A stretch of 64,000 bases of DNA, from contig NZ_JAFBCL010000001.1 in assembly GCF_016907655.1 (NCBI RefSeq), positions 5,490,001 through 5,554,000 of the forward strand, given 5' to 3'. Numbering within the stretch: position 1 is the first letter of the stretch; the number at the start of each line of letters is the position of its first letter. Shown one piece after another: positions 49,318 through 57,910 of the stretch. The notes beneath the pieces are model-generated. The model did not search any database. It had not been told where the DNA came from and was given only the letters and a program-made list of their open reading frames with translations. A program made the translations under genes and the position numbers. This stretch comes from Saccharothrix algeriensis. GTDB lineage: Bacteria > Actinomycetota > Actinomycetes > Mycobacteriales > Pseudonocardiaceae.

Positions 49318-50385
49318 ATGGCCCGCACCCGGGAGCGGTCGCTGCTGCCGACCGAGGAACCCCTGTCGCTGCTGCGCAAGGACGGCTCGCCGGTGCGGGA
49401 CGCGCCGCTGGCGATGCCCGACGACGACGTGCTGCTGGAGCTGCACCGGCGCATGGTCGTCGGCCGCCGCTTCGACACCCAGGCCACCGCGCTGACCAAG
49501 CAGGGCCGGCTCGCGGTCTACCCGTCGTCGCGCGGGCAGGAGGCGTGCGAGGTCGGGGCCGTGCTGGCGCTGCGCGAGCAGGACTGGCTGTTCCCCACCT
49601 ACCGCGACTCGGTCGCGCTGGTGACCAGGGGGGTGGACCCGGTCGGGACGCTGACCCTGCTCCAGGGCGGCTGGCACCTGGGCTACGACCCCTACGAGCA
49701 CCGCGTCGGCCCGCAGTGCACCCCGCTGGCCACCAACACCCTGCACGCCGTCGGGTTCGCCCACGCCGCGCGGCTCAAGGGCGAGGACGCGGCGGCCCTG
49801 GTGATGCTCGGCGACGGCGCCACGTCGGAGGGCGACACGCACGAGGCGCTGAACTTCGCCGGGGTCTGGCGGGCGCCGGTGGTGTTCCTGGTGCAGAACA
49901 ACGGCTACGCGATCAGCGTCCCGCTGGCCAAGCAGACCGCCGCCCCGTCGCTGGCGCACAAGGGCGTCGGCTACGGCGTGCCGTCGGTGCTGGTGGACGG
50001 CAACGACGTCGCGGCCGTCTACGCCGTGGTGCGCGAGGCGCTGGAGGCGGGCGGCCCGACGCTGGTCGAGGCGGTGACCTACCGGATCGAGGCGCACACC
50101 AACGCCGACGACGCCAACCGCTACCGGGCCTCCGACGAGGTCGCCGCGTGGCTGGACCGCGACCCGGTGGACCGCGTCGAGACCTACCTGACCGCGCGCG
50201 GCCTGCTCGACGCCGACCGCCGGTCGGCGGTGGCGGCCGAGGCGGAGGAGTTCGCGGCGTCGGTGCGGGCCGGGCTGAACGCCGACCGGCCCGGCGACCC
50301 GGCGTCGCTGTTCGAGCACGTCTACGCCACCCCCACCCGGCACCTGCGGGAGCAGGCCGCCGCGCTGGCGGAGGAGCTGGCATGA
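49318..50385 (+). CDS. bkdA: Branched-chain 2-oxoacid dehydrogenase E1 alpha
   Basis: A 355-residue thiamine-diphosphate subunit. The TPP motif is GDGATSEGDTHEALNFAGVW, the loop with catalytic and phosphorylation-site counterparts is RIEAHTNADDANRYR, and YPSSRGQEACEVGA opens the fold. It decarboxylates branched-chain keto acids to make acyl-CoA starters for iso/anteiso fatty acids. ATG 49318 has GGAGGAG directly upstream. Coupled to E1 beta by ATGA. Confidence 0.94.
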   Translation: MARTRERSLLPTEEPLSLLRKDGSPVRDAPLAMPDDDVLLELHRRMVVGRRFDTQATALTKQGRLAVYPSSRGQEACEVGAVLALREQDWLFPTYRDSVALVTRGVDPVGTLTLLQGGWHLGYDPYEHRVGPQCTPLATNTLHAVGFAHAARLKGEDAAALVMLGDGATSEGDTHEALNFAGVWRAPVVFLVQNNGYAISVPLAKQTAAPSLAHKGVGYGVPSVLVDGNDVAAVYAVVREALEAGGPTLVEAVTYRIEAHTNADDANRYRASDEVAAWLDRDPVDRVETYLTARGLLDADRRSAVAAEAEEFAASVRAGLNADRPGDPASLFEHVYATPTRHLREQAAALAEELA

Positions 50386-51374
50386 CCGTGTCCATGGCGG
50401 GCGCGCTGAACCGGGCGCTGGCCGACGCGCTGGACCGGGACCCGAGCGTGCTGGTGTTCGGCGAGGACGTCGGGCCGCTGGGCGGGGTGTTCCGGGTGAC
50501 CGACGGGCTGGCGGCGCGGTTCGGCGAGGACCGGGTGTTCGACACGCCGCTGGCCGAGTCCGGCATCGTCGGCACGGCGATCGGCATGGCCATGAACGGC
50601 CTGCGGCCGGTGGTGGAGATGCAGTTCGACGCGTTCGCCTACCCGGCGTTCGAGCAGATCACCAGCCACCTGGCCAAGCTGCGCAACCGCACCCGCGGCC
50701 GGGTGTCGCTGCCGGTGGTCGTCCGGGTGCCCTACGGCGGCGGGATCGGCGGCGTCGAGCACCACTGCGACTCGTCGGAGGCGTACTACGCGCACACCCC
50801 CGGCCTCACCGTCGTCACGCCCGGCACCCCCGACGACGCCTACCGGCTGCTGCGCGACTCGATCGCCTCGCCCGACCCGGTGATCTTCCTGGAGCCCAAG
50901 CGGCGGTACTGGGCCAAGGGCGAGCTGTCGGACGAGGTCGTGCCGATGGACCGGGCCGTGGTGCGGCGGCCCGGCGACGACGTGACGCTGATCGCCTACG
51001 GGCCGATGGTGGCCACCGCCCTGGAGACCGCCGAGGCGGCGCGGGAGGAGGGCTGGGACGTGGAGGTCGTGGACCTGCGGTCGCTGTCGCCGTTCGACGA
51101 CGAGACGGTGTGCGCGTCGGTGCGCCGGACCGGCCGGGCCGTGGTCGTGCACGAGGCCGCCGGGTTCGGCGGGTACGGGGCGGAGGTCGTGGCGCGGGTG
51201 ACCGAGCGCTGCTTCCACCACCTGCACGCGCCCGTGCTGCGGGTGACCGGTTTCGACATCCCCTACCCGCCGCCCAAGCTGGAGGAGCACCACCTGCCGA
51301 GCGTGGACCGGATCCTGGACGCCGTCGCGCGGCTCCAGTGGGACGACGAGGTCGTGGGGGTCCGCGGTGCCTGA
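50382..51374 (+). CDS. bkdB: Branched-chain 2-oxoacid dehydrogenase E1 beta
   Basis: A 330-residue transketolase-like beta subunit. FGEDVGPLGGVFRVT, FDTPLAESGIVGTAIG and PYGGGIGGVEHHCDS are the canonical blocks, and the C-terminal VVHEAAGFGGYGAEV matches the family. It completes the TPP site with E1 alpha. It overlaps E1 alpha by 4 bp and E2 by 8 bp. Confidence 0.95.
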   Translation: MTVSMAGALNRALADALDRDPSVLVFGEDVGPLGGVFRVTDGLAARFGEDRVFDTPLAESGIVGTAIGMAMNGLRPVVEMQFDAFAYPAFEQITSHLAKLRNRTRGRVSLPVVVRVPYGGGIGGVEHHCDSSEAYYAHTPGLTVVTPGTPDDAYRLLRDSIASPDPVIFLEPKRRYWAKGELSDEVVPMDRAVVRRPGDDVTLIAYGPMVATALETAEAAREEGWDVEVVDLRSLSPFDDETVCASVRRTGRAVVVHEAAGFGGYGAEVVARVTERCFHHLHAPVLRVTGFDIPYPPPKLEEHHLPSVDRILDAVARLQWDDEVVGVRGA

Positions 51375-52752
51375 CTTCCGGCTGCCCGACCTGGGCGAGG
51401 GGCTGACCGAGGGCGAGATCGTCAACTGGCTGGTGTCCGTGGGCGACCACGTGTCGGTCGACCAGCCCGTGGTGGAGGTCGAGACGGCCAAGGCGGTCGT
51501 CGAGGTCCCGTGCCCGTTCGAGGGCGTGGTGAGCGCGCGGTTCGGCGAGCCGGGGGAGAAGCTGGCCGTCGGCTCGGTGCTGCTGTCGGTGGGCGGCGGG
51601 GAACCGGCCGGCTCGTCCGGCTCGTCCGGCTCGGGCAACGTGCTGATCGGCTACGGCACCTCCGAGTCGCCGCGCCGCCGCCGCGCCAACCGGCGGGGGC
51701 CGGGCCGGGCCGCGGTCGTGCCCGCCCAGGTGGACCGGGCCTCCGCGCCGACCTCCGCGCCCGCGGACGACTCCCGGCCCGCACCCGCTCCTCCCGCGCC
51801 CGCCTCGACAACGCCCGCCCCGGCCGCACCCGGCCCGGCCGCACCCGGCCCGGCCGGGTCCGGACCGGCCGCGCCCGGCCCGGCCGAGTCCGGCGCGCCC
51901 GGTCCGGGCGCGCCGGCCCGCCCCGACGCCCCGGCGGTCATCTCGCCGATCGTGCGGCGGCTGGCGAAGGAGAACGGCCTGGTCCTGGAGCGCATCGCGG
52001 GCACCGGCCCCGGCGGCGTGATCCGCCGCGCGGACGTGGAGCGGGAGCTGGCTGCCCGGCCGGCCGAGCAGCCGCGGCCGTCGTCGGGCCGCCGCATCCC
52101 GCTGCGCGGCCTGCGCGGCGCGGTCGCGGCCAAGCTGGCCACCTCCCGCCGCGAGATCCCCGAGGCGACGGTGTGGGTGGACGTCGACGCGACCGGCCTG
52201 CTGGCCGCGCGCGCCGCGCTGCCGTCGGTGTCGCTGCTGGGCCTGCTGGCCCGCTTCACCGTGCTGGGCCTGAAGAAGTTCCCGGAGCTGAACTCCCGGG
52301 TCGAGGGCGACGAGGTCGTGGTGCTGGACGAGGTCCACCTGGGTTTCGCCGCCCAGACCGACCGCGGCCTGGTGGTCCCGGTCGTCCGCGACGCGCACGC
52401 GCTGACCACCGCCGCGCTGGCCGAGGCGATCACGGGGCTCGCGGCCTCCGCGCGGGAGGGCCGGATCGCGCCCGCCGACCTGACCGGCGGCACCTTCACG
52501 GTCAACAACTACGGCGTCTTCGGCGTGGACGGTTCGGCCGCGATCATCAACCACCCGGAGGCGGCGATCCTGGGGATCGGGCGCGTCGTCGACCGGCCCT
52601 GGGCGGTCGACGGGCAGGTGGCGGTCCGCAAGGTCGCCCAGCTGACCCTGGCCTTCGACCACCGGGTGTGCGACGGCGGCACGGCGGGCGGGTTCCTGCG
52701 CTTCGTGGCGGACTGCGTGGAGTCCCCGGTCACGGCCCTGGCGGACCTCTGA
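51367..52752 (+). CDS. bkdC: Branched-chain 2-oxoacid dehydrogenase E2 (dihydrolipoyl acyltransferase)
   Basis: A 461-residue E2. One lipoyl domain (residues 1-78; lipoylated Lys in VETAKAVVEV near residue 43), a basic then Ala/Pro-rich linker, a peripheral-subunit-binding domain (VISPIVRRLAKENG, near residue 195) and the catalytic domain ending in FDHRVCDGGTAGGFL with the active-site His. No E3 gene follows, so a shared dihydrolipoamide dehydrogenase must serve it. Confidence 0.95.
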   Translation: MPDFRLPDLGEGLTEGEIVNWLVSVGDHVSVDQPVVEVETAKAVVEVPCPFEGVVSARFGEPGEKLAVGSVLLSVGGGEPAGSSGSSGSGNVLIGYGTSESPRRRRANRRGPGRAAVVPAQVDRASAPTSAPADDSRPAPAPPAPASTTPAPAAPGPAAPGPAGSGPAAPGPAESGAPGPGAPARPDAPAVISPIVRRLAKENGLVLERIAGTGPGGVIRRADVERELAARPAEQPRPSSGRRIPLRGLRGAVAAKLATSRREIPEATVWVDVDATGLLAARAALPSVSLLGLLARFTVLGLKKFPELNSRVEGDEVVVLDEVHLGFAAQTDRGLVVPVVRDAHALTTAALAEAITGLAASAREGRIAPADLTGGTFTVNNYGVFGVDGSAAIINHPEAAILGIGRVVDRPWAVDGQVAVRKVAQLTLAFDHRVCDGGTAGGFLRFVADCVESPVTALADL

Positions 52753-52768
52753 GCGCCCGGCGCGGGGG

Positions 52769-53728
52769 TCAGGCCGCGCCGTCGGGGCTCGCGGGCACCG
52801 CCGGGTCCGCGCGCCGGGCGCTGCGCAGGGCGATCAGCACGCCCGCCACCACCAGCGCGATGCCCACGACCTCCAACCACGGCGGGACGCGCGAGGTGGC
52901 GAGGTAGACGTAGGCGAGGCCGGACAGCGTCTCGAACACGATCAGCTGACCCGCCACCGACACCGGCAGCAGGGTGGACGCCCGGTTCCACAGCAGGGTG
53001 CCGCCCCACGAGACCACCAGGCCCAGCACGAGGCTGCCCAGCACGAGCCACCACAGCCGCGCCCCGGGCCCGGCCACGTCGCGGCCGAGCAGGAACGGCG
53101 TGGCCAGCGCCGAGAGCGCCAGCGTGGCCACCCCGACGAGGGTGGACCACTCCGCCGAGGAGATGGCGGGGTTGGCCTTGAGGAAGGTCGCGTTGGCCAC
53201 GCCGAACCACGTCCACAGCGCCAGCGCCACCACCGCGCAGCCGACGCCGAGCAGCTGCCCGGCCAGGCCGCGCCCGCTCGCGCCGGACCAGTCCACCTCC
53301 ACGGCGTTCACCACGACCAGGCCGCAGCCGATGAGCAGCAGGGACGGGACGAGCCGGCGGAACGGGTGGTCGCGGTGCCGCAGGTTGCCGTACAGGGCGA
53401 CGGTGACCGGCAGCGTGCCGATGACGACGGCGACCACCGGCGCCCCGACCAGGGCGACGCCCTGCACGACGAAGAAGTAGTAGCCGACGTTGCCCGCGAC
53501 GGCGAACAGCACGGCCGAGCGCCAGACGGGCAGCGGGTAGCGCAGCCGGTTGCGGGTCACCACGACCAGGACCAGCGACACCAGGCCGTAGCACAGGTAG
53601 CGGCCCACCGTGATCACCACCGGGTCGAACTCGGCGAGCAGCACCGGGACCAGGAACGCCAGCCCCCACGCCATGTTCGCCAGGACGCCGACCGCGACGC
53701 CCGCCGTCACCGCCGTTGTGCCTCGCAC
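52769..53728 (-). CDS. EamA/DMT-family transporter
   Basis: A 319-residue protein with ten hydrophobic helices in two EamA repeats: the first starts AGVAVGVLANMAWGLAFLV, the second near LLGVGCAVVALALWTWFG. Drug/metabolite transporters of this kind mostly export amino acids, nucleosides or small amines. It follows the spermidine-synthase-like gene by 33 bp on the same strand and is therefore probably the exporter of whatever this operon makes. GTG start. Confidence 0.87.
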   Translation of the reverse strand: MRGTTAVTAGVAVGVLANMAWGLAFLVPVLLAEFDPVVITVGRYLCYGLVSLVLVVVTRNRLRYPLPVWRSAVLFAVAGNVGYYFFVVQGVALVGAPVVAVVIGTLPVTVALYGNLRHRDHPFRRLVPSLLLIGCGLVVVNAVEVDWSGASGRGLAGQLLGVGCAVVALALWTWFGVANATFLKANPAISSAEWSTLVGVATLALSALATPFLLGRDVAGPGARLWWLVLGSLVLGLVVSWGGTLLWNRASTLLPVSVAGQLIVFETLSGLAYVYLATSRVPPWLEVVGIALVVAGVLIALRSARRADPAVPASPDGAA

Positions 53729-53761
53729 CGCTGCGCCTCCCGCGCTCGACCGGGTCGCCGG

Positions 53762-54661
53762 TCACACCTGCCACAGCGGGTCGTCGTCGGTGCTGACCCG
53801 GCCCGGGCGCGCCAGGCCGGCGCGCAACGACCGGGGGACGGCGAACATGTGGCGGTGCGTCTCGGCGTCGTAGGTGGTGATCGTGCCGGGTGGCCCGGCC
53901 GCGGGCGAGCCGGCCGGGTCGGCGGCGGCCTCGTGGTCCGAGGCGAGCACGAAGCCCCAGGGCACGCCGAAGGAGGGTACCGCGGCGGTGTAGGGGGTGG
54001 CGTGGCGGAACACCGACCGCAGGGTGCGCAGCACGCCGGCGAAGAACTCGGGCGCGAGGGGGTTGGCCGGCCCGGCCTGGGTGGCGAACACGCCCGTGCC
54101 GCCCAGCAGCCGCCGGATCCGCGCGTAGAACTCCGCGGTGAACAGCGCGGGCGCGTGCGAGCCCGGCACCGAGTCGGGCAGGTCGGCCAGGACGAGGTCG
54201 AAGGTCCCGGTCAGCCGGTCGAGCAGCGCCCGGGGGTGGCCGAACTCGACGGTGAGCCGGGGGTCGGCGAGCGCGTCGCGGTGCAGGTGGGGCAGCAGCT
54301 CCACCGAGCGCGCGTGCAGCTCGGCGTCGACGTCGAACTGCAGCACCGACCGCACCCCGGGCAGGGCGAGCAGCCGGTGCGCCATCCCGCCGTTCGCGCC
54401 GCCCAGGCACAGCACCCGCCCGACCGACGGCGCGACCGCGAAGGCGGGCATCAGCAGCGCCTCGTGGTAGATCGCCTCGTCGGCCTCGGTGGACTGCACG
54501 CGGCCCTCGATGACCATCGCACGGCCGTGCCCGCCCAGCCGCACGATCTCGTAGCCCTGGACCGCCGTCCGGCCCTCGGCGAGCACCTCGACCACCTCGT
54601 GGACGTGCGCCTCGTGCGCCGTGATCGGCTCGACCACCTGCCGGGGCCACACGGCGCTCAC
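53762..54661 (-). CDS. Spermidine-synthase-like protein 2 (divergent)
   Basis: A 299-residue aminopropyltransferase-fold protein. The N-terminal signature is GHGRAMVIEGRVQSTEADEA then IYHEALLMP, as in spermidine synthases. The cofactor loop is VLCLGGANGGMAHRL rather than GGGDGG, and the catalytic-loop counterpart is LADLPDSVPGSHAPALF. These changes suggest a different nucleophile or donor. It overlaps the methyltransferase by GTGA. Substrate unknown. Confidence 0.78.
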   Translation of the reverse strand: MSAVWPRQVVEPITAHEAHVHEVVEVLAEGRTAVQGYEIVRLGGHGRAMVIEGRVQSTEADEAIYHEALLMPAFAVAPSVGRVLCLGGANGGMAHRLLALPGVRSVLQFDVDAELHARSVELLPHLHRDALADPRLTVEFGHPRALLDRLTGTFDLVLADLPDSVPGSHAPALFTAEFYARIRRLLGGTGVFATQAGPANPLAPEFFAGVLRTLRSVFRHATPYTAAVPSFGVPWGFVLASDHEAAADPAGSPAAGPPGTITTYDAETHRHMFAVPRSLRAGLARPGRVSTDDDPLWQV

Positions 54662-55497
54662 CCCGCCCCGTTGGTGGCCACGACGAGCACGTACCCGAGC
54701 TTGCCCGCCCTGGTGACCGCGTTCTCGTAGTCGGCCAGCCGGAGGCTGGTCTCGTAGTAGTCGACCGAGGTGAGGGCGACGATCTCGGCGCGCAGCTCCC
54801 GCCGGACCACCACCGACCGGTCCTGCCAGTCGCGGAAGGTCGGGGTGAGGTCGCGGACCTCGTCCACCCGGAACCCGGTGGCGGACAGCGCCGACCGGTA
54901 CTCCTCGGCGGTGCTGACCGTGGGGCAGGCCCACTCGGCGGTCAGGTGCCGCCACTCCCGCGCGGTGAACCCGCCGGTGCGCACCCGCTCCATGAACGCC
55001 AGCCGCCCGCCCGGCCGCAGCAGCGCGGCGCAGCGGGCGAACAGCCGGGCGGGGTCGAAGTGGCAGAAGGCGCCGGTGCCGTAGGCGCCGTCGAAGGGGT
55101 GGTCGAACGCCTGCCGGTAGACCTCGCCGTGCACCAGCCGCACCCGGTCGCCCAGGCCGGCCGCGGCGATCCGCTCCCGCCCCTTGGCCAGCGGCGTCGC
55201 CGAGACGTCGATGCCCGTGACCCGCCAGTCGAACCGCCGGGCGAACAGGGCGGCGACCGGTGCGGTCCCGCAGCCGACGTCCAGCACGCGCGAGCCCGGC
55301 CCCAGGTCCATCGCCGCGGCCATGGCCACCAGTTCGTCGGCGCTGTTGTCGCTGAACTGCCCGACGTACCCGCCCTCGCCGTACACGCGCGGGTAGATCA
55401 GGTCGTGGACGGTGTTGTTGCCCTCCATCGCGCCGTCGTAGAGGGCGGCGACGGCGTCGAAGTCCTCGGCCGCGTCCGGGTGGTCGTGCGCGGTCAC
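54658..55497 (-). CDS. Class I SAM-dependent methyltransferase
   Basis: A 279-residue enzyme. The SAM fingerprint is RVLDVGCGTAPVAALFAR near residue 75, with TGIDVSATPLAKGRERI (acidic residue for the ribose) and GAFCHFDPARLF at motif IV. Overall it is closest in look to small-molecule (sarcosine/phosphoethanolamine-like) methyltransferases. It lies between two spermidine-synthase-like genes and is coupled to both by GTGA overlaps. Substrate unknown. Confidence 0.85.
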   Translation of the reverse strand: MTAHDHPDAAEDFDAVAALYDGAMEGNNTVHDLIYPRVYGEGGYVGQFSDNSADELVAMAAAMDLGPGSRVLDVGCGTAPVAALFARRFDWRVTGIDVSATPLAKGRERIAAAGLGDRVRLVHGEVYRQAFDHPFDGAYGTGAFCHFDPARLFARCAALLRPGGRLAFMERVRTGGFTAREWRHLTAEWACPTVSTAEEYRSALSATGFRVDEVRDLTPTFRDWQDRSVVVRRELRAEIVALTSVDYYETSLRLADYENAVTRAGKLGYVLVVATNGAG

Positions 55498-56432
55498 GAC
55501 GTGCCACCCACCTTCACCGCCAGGCCGATGGGGGTCGACGCGTCGCCGGGCTCGGCCAGCGCGGCGCGGATGTCCTTGGGGACGTGGAACATGTGGTGGT
55601 GGGTGATCCCGTCGTAGAACCGGGTGGGCGCGCGCAGGGTCTCGGCGAGCTGCCCGTCGATGCGCGCGGGCGTCGGCGCGAGCGGGTCCACCGGCGCCGT
55701 CGCGCCGATCACGTCCAGCCACACCGTCCCGTAGGACTGGGTGTGCACCACGTACTCGCAGGTGTGGGGGAACACCGAGCGGACCTCGGCGGCGATGCGG
55801 GCCGCCAGGGCCCACGACCGCGGCCCCGCCGACCCGGCCCACGACGCGTACAGCCCGCCGGGCCGCAGCCGCGACCGGACCAGCCGCAACGCCTCCGCGC
55901 CGAACAGCCGGGCGGCGGGGCTGCCGTCGAACGGCTCGCTGAGGTCGTTGACCACCAGGTCGAACGGCTCGTCGCCGCGTTCGAGGTAGGCCAGCGCGTC
56001 GGCGACCACCAGCCGGAACCGGGGGTCGGCGGCGTTGGCCGCGGCGGGCGAGTGCGGCAGGTGCCTGCGGGCGAGGTCCAGCACGGCGGTGTCGATCTCG
56101 ACCTGGACGACCTCCCCGACACCGGGGTAGCCGAGCAGCTCGCGCACCACGCCGCCGGGGCCCGCCCCGACGCACAGCACCCTGGCGGCCCGCCCGCCGA
56201 GCAGCGTCATCGCCGGGTGCACCAGGGCCTCGCTGTAGAGGTACTCGTCGGCGGCGACGTGCTGGACGCGCCCGTCGAGGAACAGGCCGCGGCCGTAGCT
56301 CTCGGTCTCCAGCACCTCGATCCGCTGCACGGCGCTGCGCTCGACGGCGACGACCTCGACCACGCGGTGGCAGTGCGCCTCGCCCGGGGCGATCTCCTCG
56401 AACGTCCAGCGGGACCCGCCCAGCTCGATCAC
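55494..56432 (-). CDS. Spermidine-synthase-like protein 1
   Basis: A 312-residue aminopropyltransferase-fold protein. The N-terminal strand set is LETESYGRGLFLDGRVQ followed by ADEYLYSEALVHP; the cofactor loop VLCVGAGPGGVVREL has the acidic VEID partner; the catalytic-loop counterpart is VNDLSEPFDGSPAARLF. It is nearer to canonical enzymes than its partner at 53762 but still lacks GGGDG. Coupled by GTGA to the decarboxylase gene upstream and the methyltransferase downstream. Confidence 0.8.
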   Translation of the reverse strand: MIELGGSRWTFEEIAPGEAHCHRVVEVVAVERSAVQRIEVLETESYGRGLFLDGRVQHVAADEYLYSEALVHPAMTLLGGRAARVLCVGAGPGGVVRELLGYPGVGEVVQVEIDTAVLDLARRHLPHSPAAANAADPRFRLVVADALAYLERGDEPFDLVVNDLSEPFDGSPAARLFGAEALRLVRSRLRPGGLYASWAGSAGPRSWALAARIAAEVRSVFPHTCEYVVHTQSYGTVWLDVIGATAPVDPLAPTPARIDGQLAETLRAPTRFYDGITHHHMFHVPKDIRAALAEPGDASTPIGLAVKVGGTS

Positions 56433-57598
56433 CGCCCGGCCCCGCCGCGCTCCCGGATGACCCTGGGCGTGCCGTCGGCGGCGACCAGCACCTCGGCGGG
56501 TGCGTCCTGGCCGAGGAACTGGGTCATCATCGAGTAGCCGTAGCTGCCGGTGTTGCGGAAGACGAGCACGTCGCCCACCTCGGTGGCGGGCAGCTTGCCG
56601 CCCTTGGCGAGGAAGTCCCGGGAGTAGGTGGTCGAGCCGACGACGTCGGTGGGCTTGCCGTCGATCGGGTCGCCGGTCTTGCCGAGCACGTCGACCGCGT
56701 TGTACTCGCCGTAGAACAGCGAGCGCGGCATCAGCGAGGCGCTGGCGTCGACGCACACCAGCCGGCGGTCCGGCCGGACCTTCACGTCGAGCACCTCGGT
56801 GCAGAACACCGCGGTGTCGCCGAACAGCGCGCGGCCGGGTTCCAGCACGAGCCGGACCTCGCGTCCCCGGGCCGCGGAGTAGGCGGTGAAGATCCCGGTG
56901 ATGCGCCGGTCGTACTCCTCGTAGTCGAATTCCGGCACGCCCTCCTCCGGCACCGGGAAGCCGCCGCCGAGGTCGACGTAGGCCAGGTCGGGGAAGTGGT
57001 CCGACAGTTCCAGGGTGCGCTCCACGCCGGCCAGCATGGTGTCCAGCGAGACGATGTTCGTGCCCAGGTAGACGTGCGTGCCGACCAGTCGCAGATCGTG
57101 CCGGCGCGCGATCTCCAGCACCTCGGGAATCTCCGCCTCCAACACCCCGATGCGGCTTTCCGCACCGATGAAGACGTTCCCCAGCGAGTTCTCGTCGATG
57201 TTCAACCGGATGCCGCAGGACCGGCCCGGGGCGAGTTCGCCGAACATGCGCAGCTGGCCGACCGAGTCCAGGTTGAGGTGCACCCCGAGCGCGGCGATCA
57301 GCTCCAGGTCAGAGCGGCGGACGCCGGTCGACGTGTAGATGATCTCCTCGGCGGCGAACCCGCAGTCCAGGGCCAGCTTCAGGTGCCGCACCGAGTTGAC
57401 GAAGACGCCCAGCCCCAGGGTGCGGGCCAGGCGGAGCAATTCCGGGTTGTTGTTCGCCATCGAAGCGAAATGGACCGACCGATGGGGGTAGGCCAGTCGG
57501 CTGAACCTGGCCGCATTGCGCCGGATGAGCGCTTCGTCGTAGACGTAACACGGGGTGCCGAACTCGCGCACCACAGCTGCGATGGCCTCGTCGCGCAT
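56429..57598 (-). CDS. Fold-type III decarboxylase-like protein lacking the PLP lysine
   Basis: A 389-residue alanine-racemase-fold protein of the LysA/ornithine decarboxylase superfamily. N-terminal TPCYVYDEALIRRNAARF, the beta-strand GTHVYLGTNI, the phosphate-binding YVDLGGGFPVP, EPGRALFGDTAVF and the C-terminal FRNTGSYGYSMM are all family blocks. At the PLP-Lys position (usually A-V-K-A-N) it reads FASMANNNPELL, so the Lys is Met (near residue 51). The Cys of the second half (CVDASASLMP) is also unusual. ATG 57598 is chosen for its GGGAG spacing. It is the first gene of a five-gene unit. Confidence 0.85.
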   Translation of the reverse strand: MRDEAIAAVVREFGTPCYVYDEALIRRNAARFSRLAYPHRSVHFASMANNNPELLRLARTLGLGVFVNSVRHLKLALDCGFAAEEIIYTSTGVRRSDLELIAALGVHLNLDSVGQLRMFGELAPGRSCGIRLNIDENSLGNVFIGAESRIGVLEAEIPEVLEIARRHDLRLVGTHVYLGTNIVSLDTMLAGVERTLELSDHFPDLAYVDLGGGFPVPEEGVPEFDYEEYDRRITGIFTAYSAARGREVRLVLEPGRALFGDTAVFCTEVLDVKVRPDRRLVCVDASASLMPRSLFYGEYNAVDVLGKTGDPIDGKPTDVVGSTTYSRDFLAKGGKLPATEVGDVLVFRNTGSYGYSMMTQFLGQDAPAEVLVAADGTPRVIRERGGAGR

Positions 57599-57910
57599 CG
57601 GACGCATCTCCCGGGGAGTTCCGCACAAATGCAATGGAGGCCGAACCTAAAGCGGTCGGAGGGGAATTGTCAACGGGTGGTTGCCGGTTCGGGAACGGCC
57701 GCGATCGGGGGGCCGTTATTCCACTCGGTGCCGATTTCCGCGATCCGCGCCGGGCGCCGCGACGGGCGCTGCGGCGTCCCGGGGCGCAGGACGTGCCCGC
57801 CCTCGTCCCGGGTGGTGTTCCGCGCGCTCACGCCGGCCCGACGACCGGCGGCGCCGACGACCCGCGGCCCTCCGGTCCGATTCGGAGGGTGGGCCGCCGC
57901 CCCCGGCGGG
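57599..57910. other. Promoter region of the decarboxylase operon
   Basis: No gene is supported. Its left end carries a clear minus-strand promoter (57644-57673). The remainder, to the stop of the SGNH hydrolase gene, shows nothing I can name. Confidence 0.5.
57644..57673 (-). promoter_or_regulatory. Promoter of the decarboxylase/spermidine-synthase-like operon
   Basis: On the minus strand TTGACA (57673-57668) and TAGGTT (57649-57644) are 18 bp apart. Transcription would start near 57637, about 40 nt before the chosen ATG. Confidence 0.65.
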
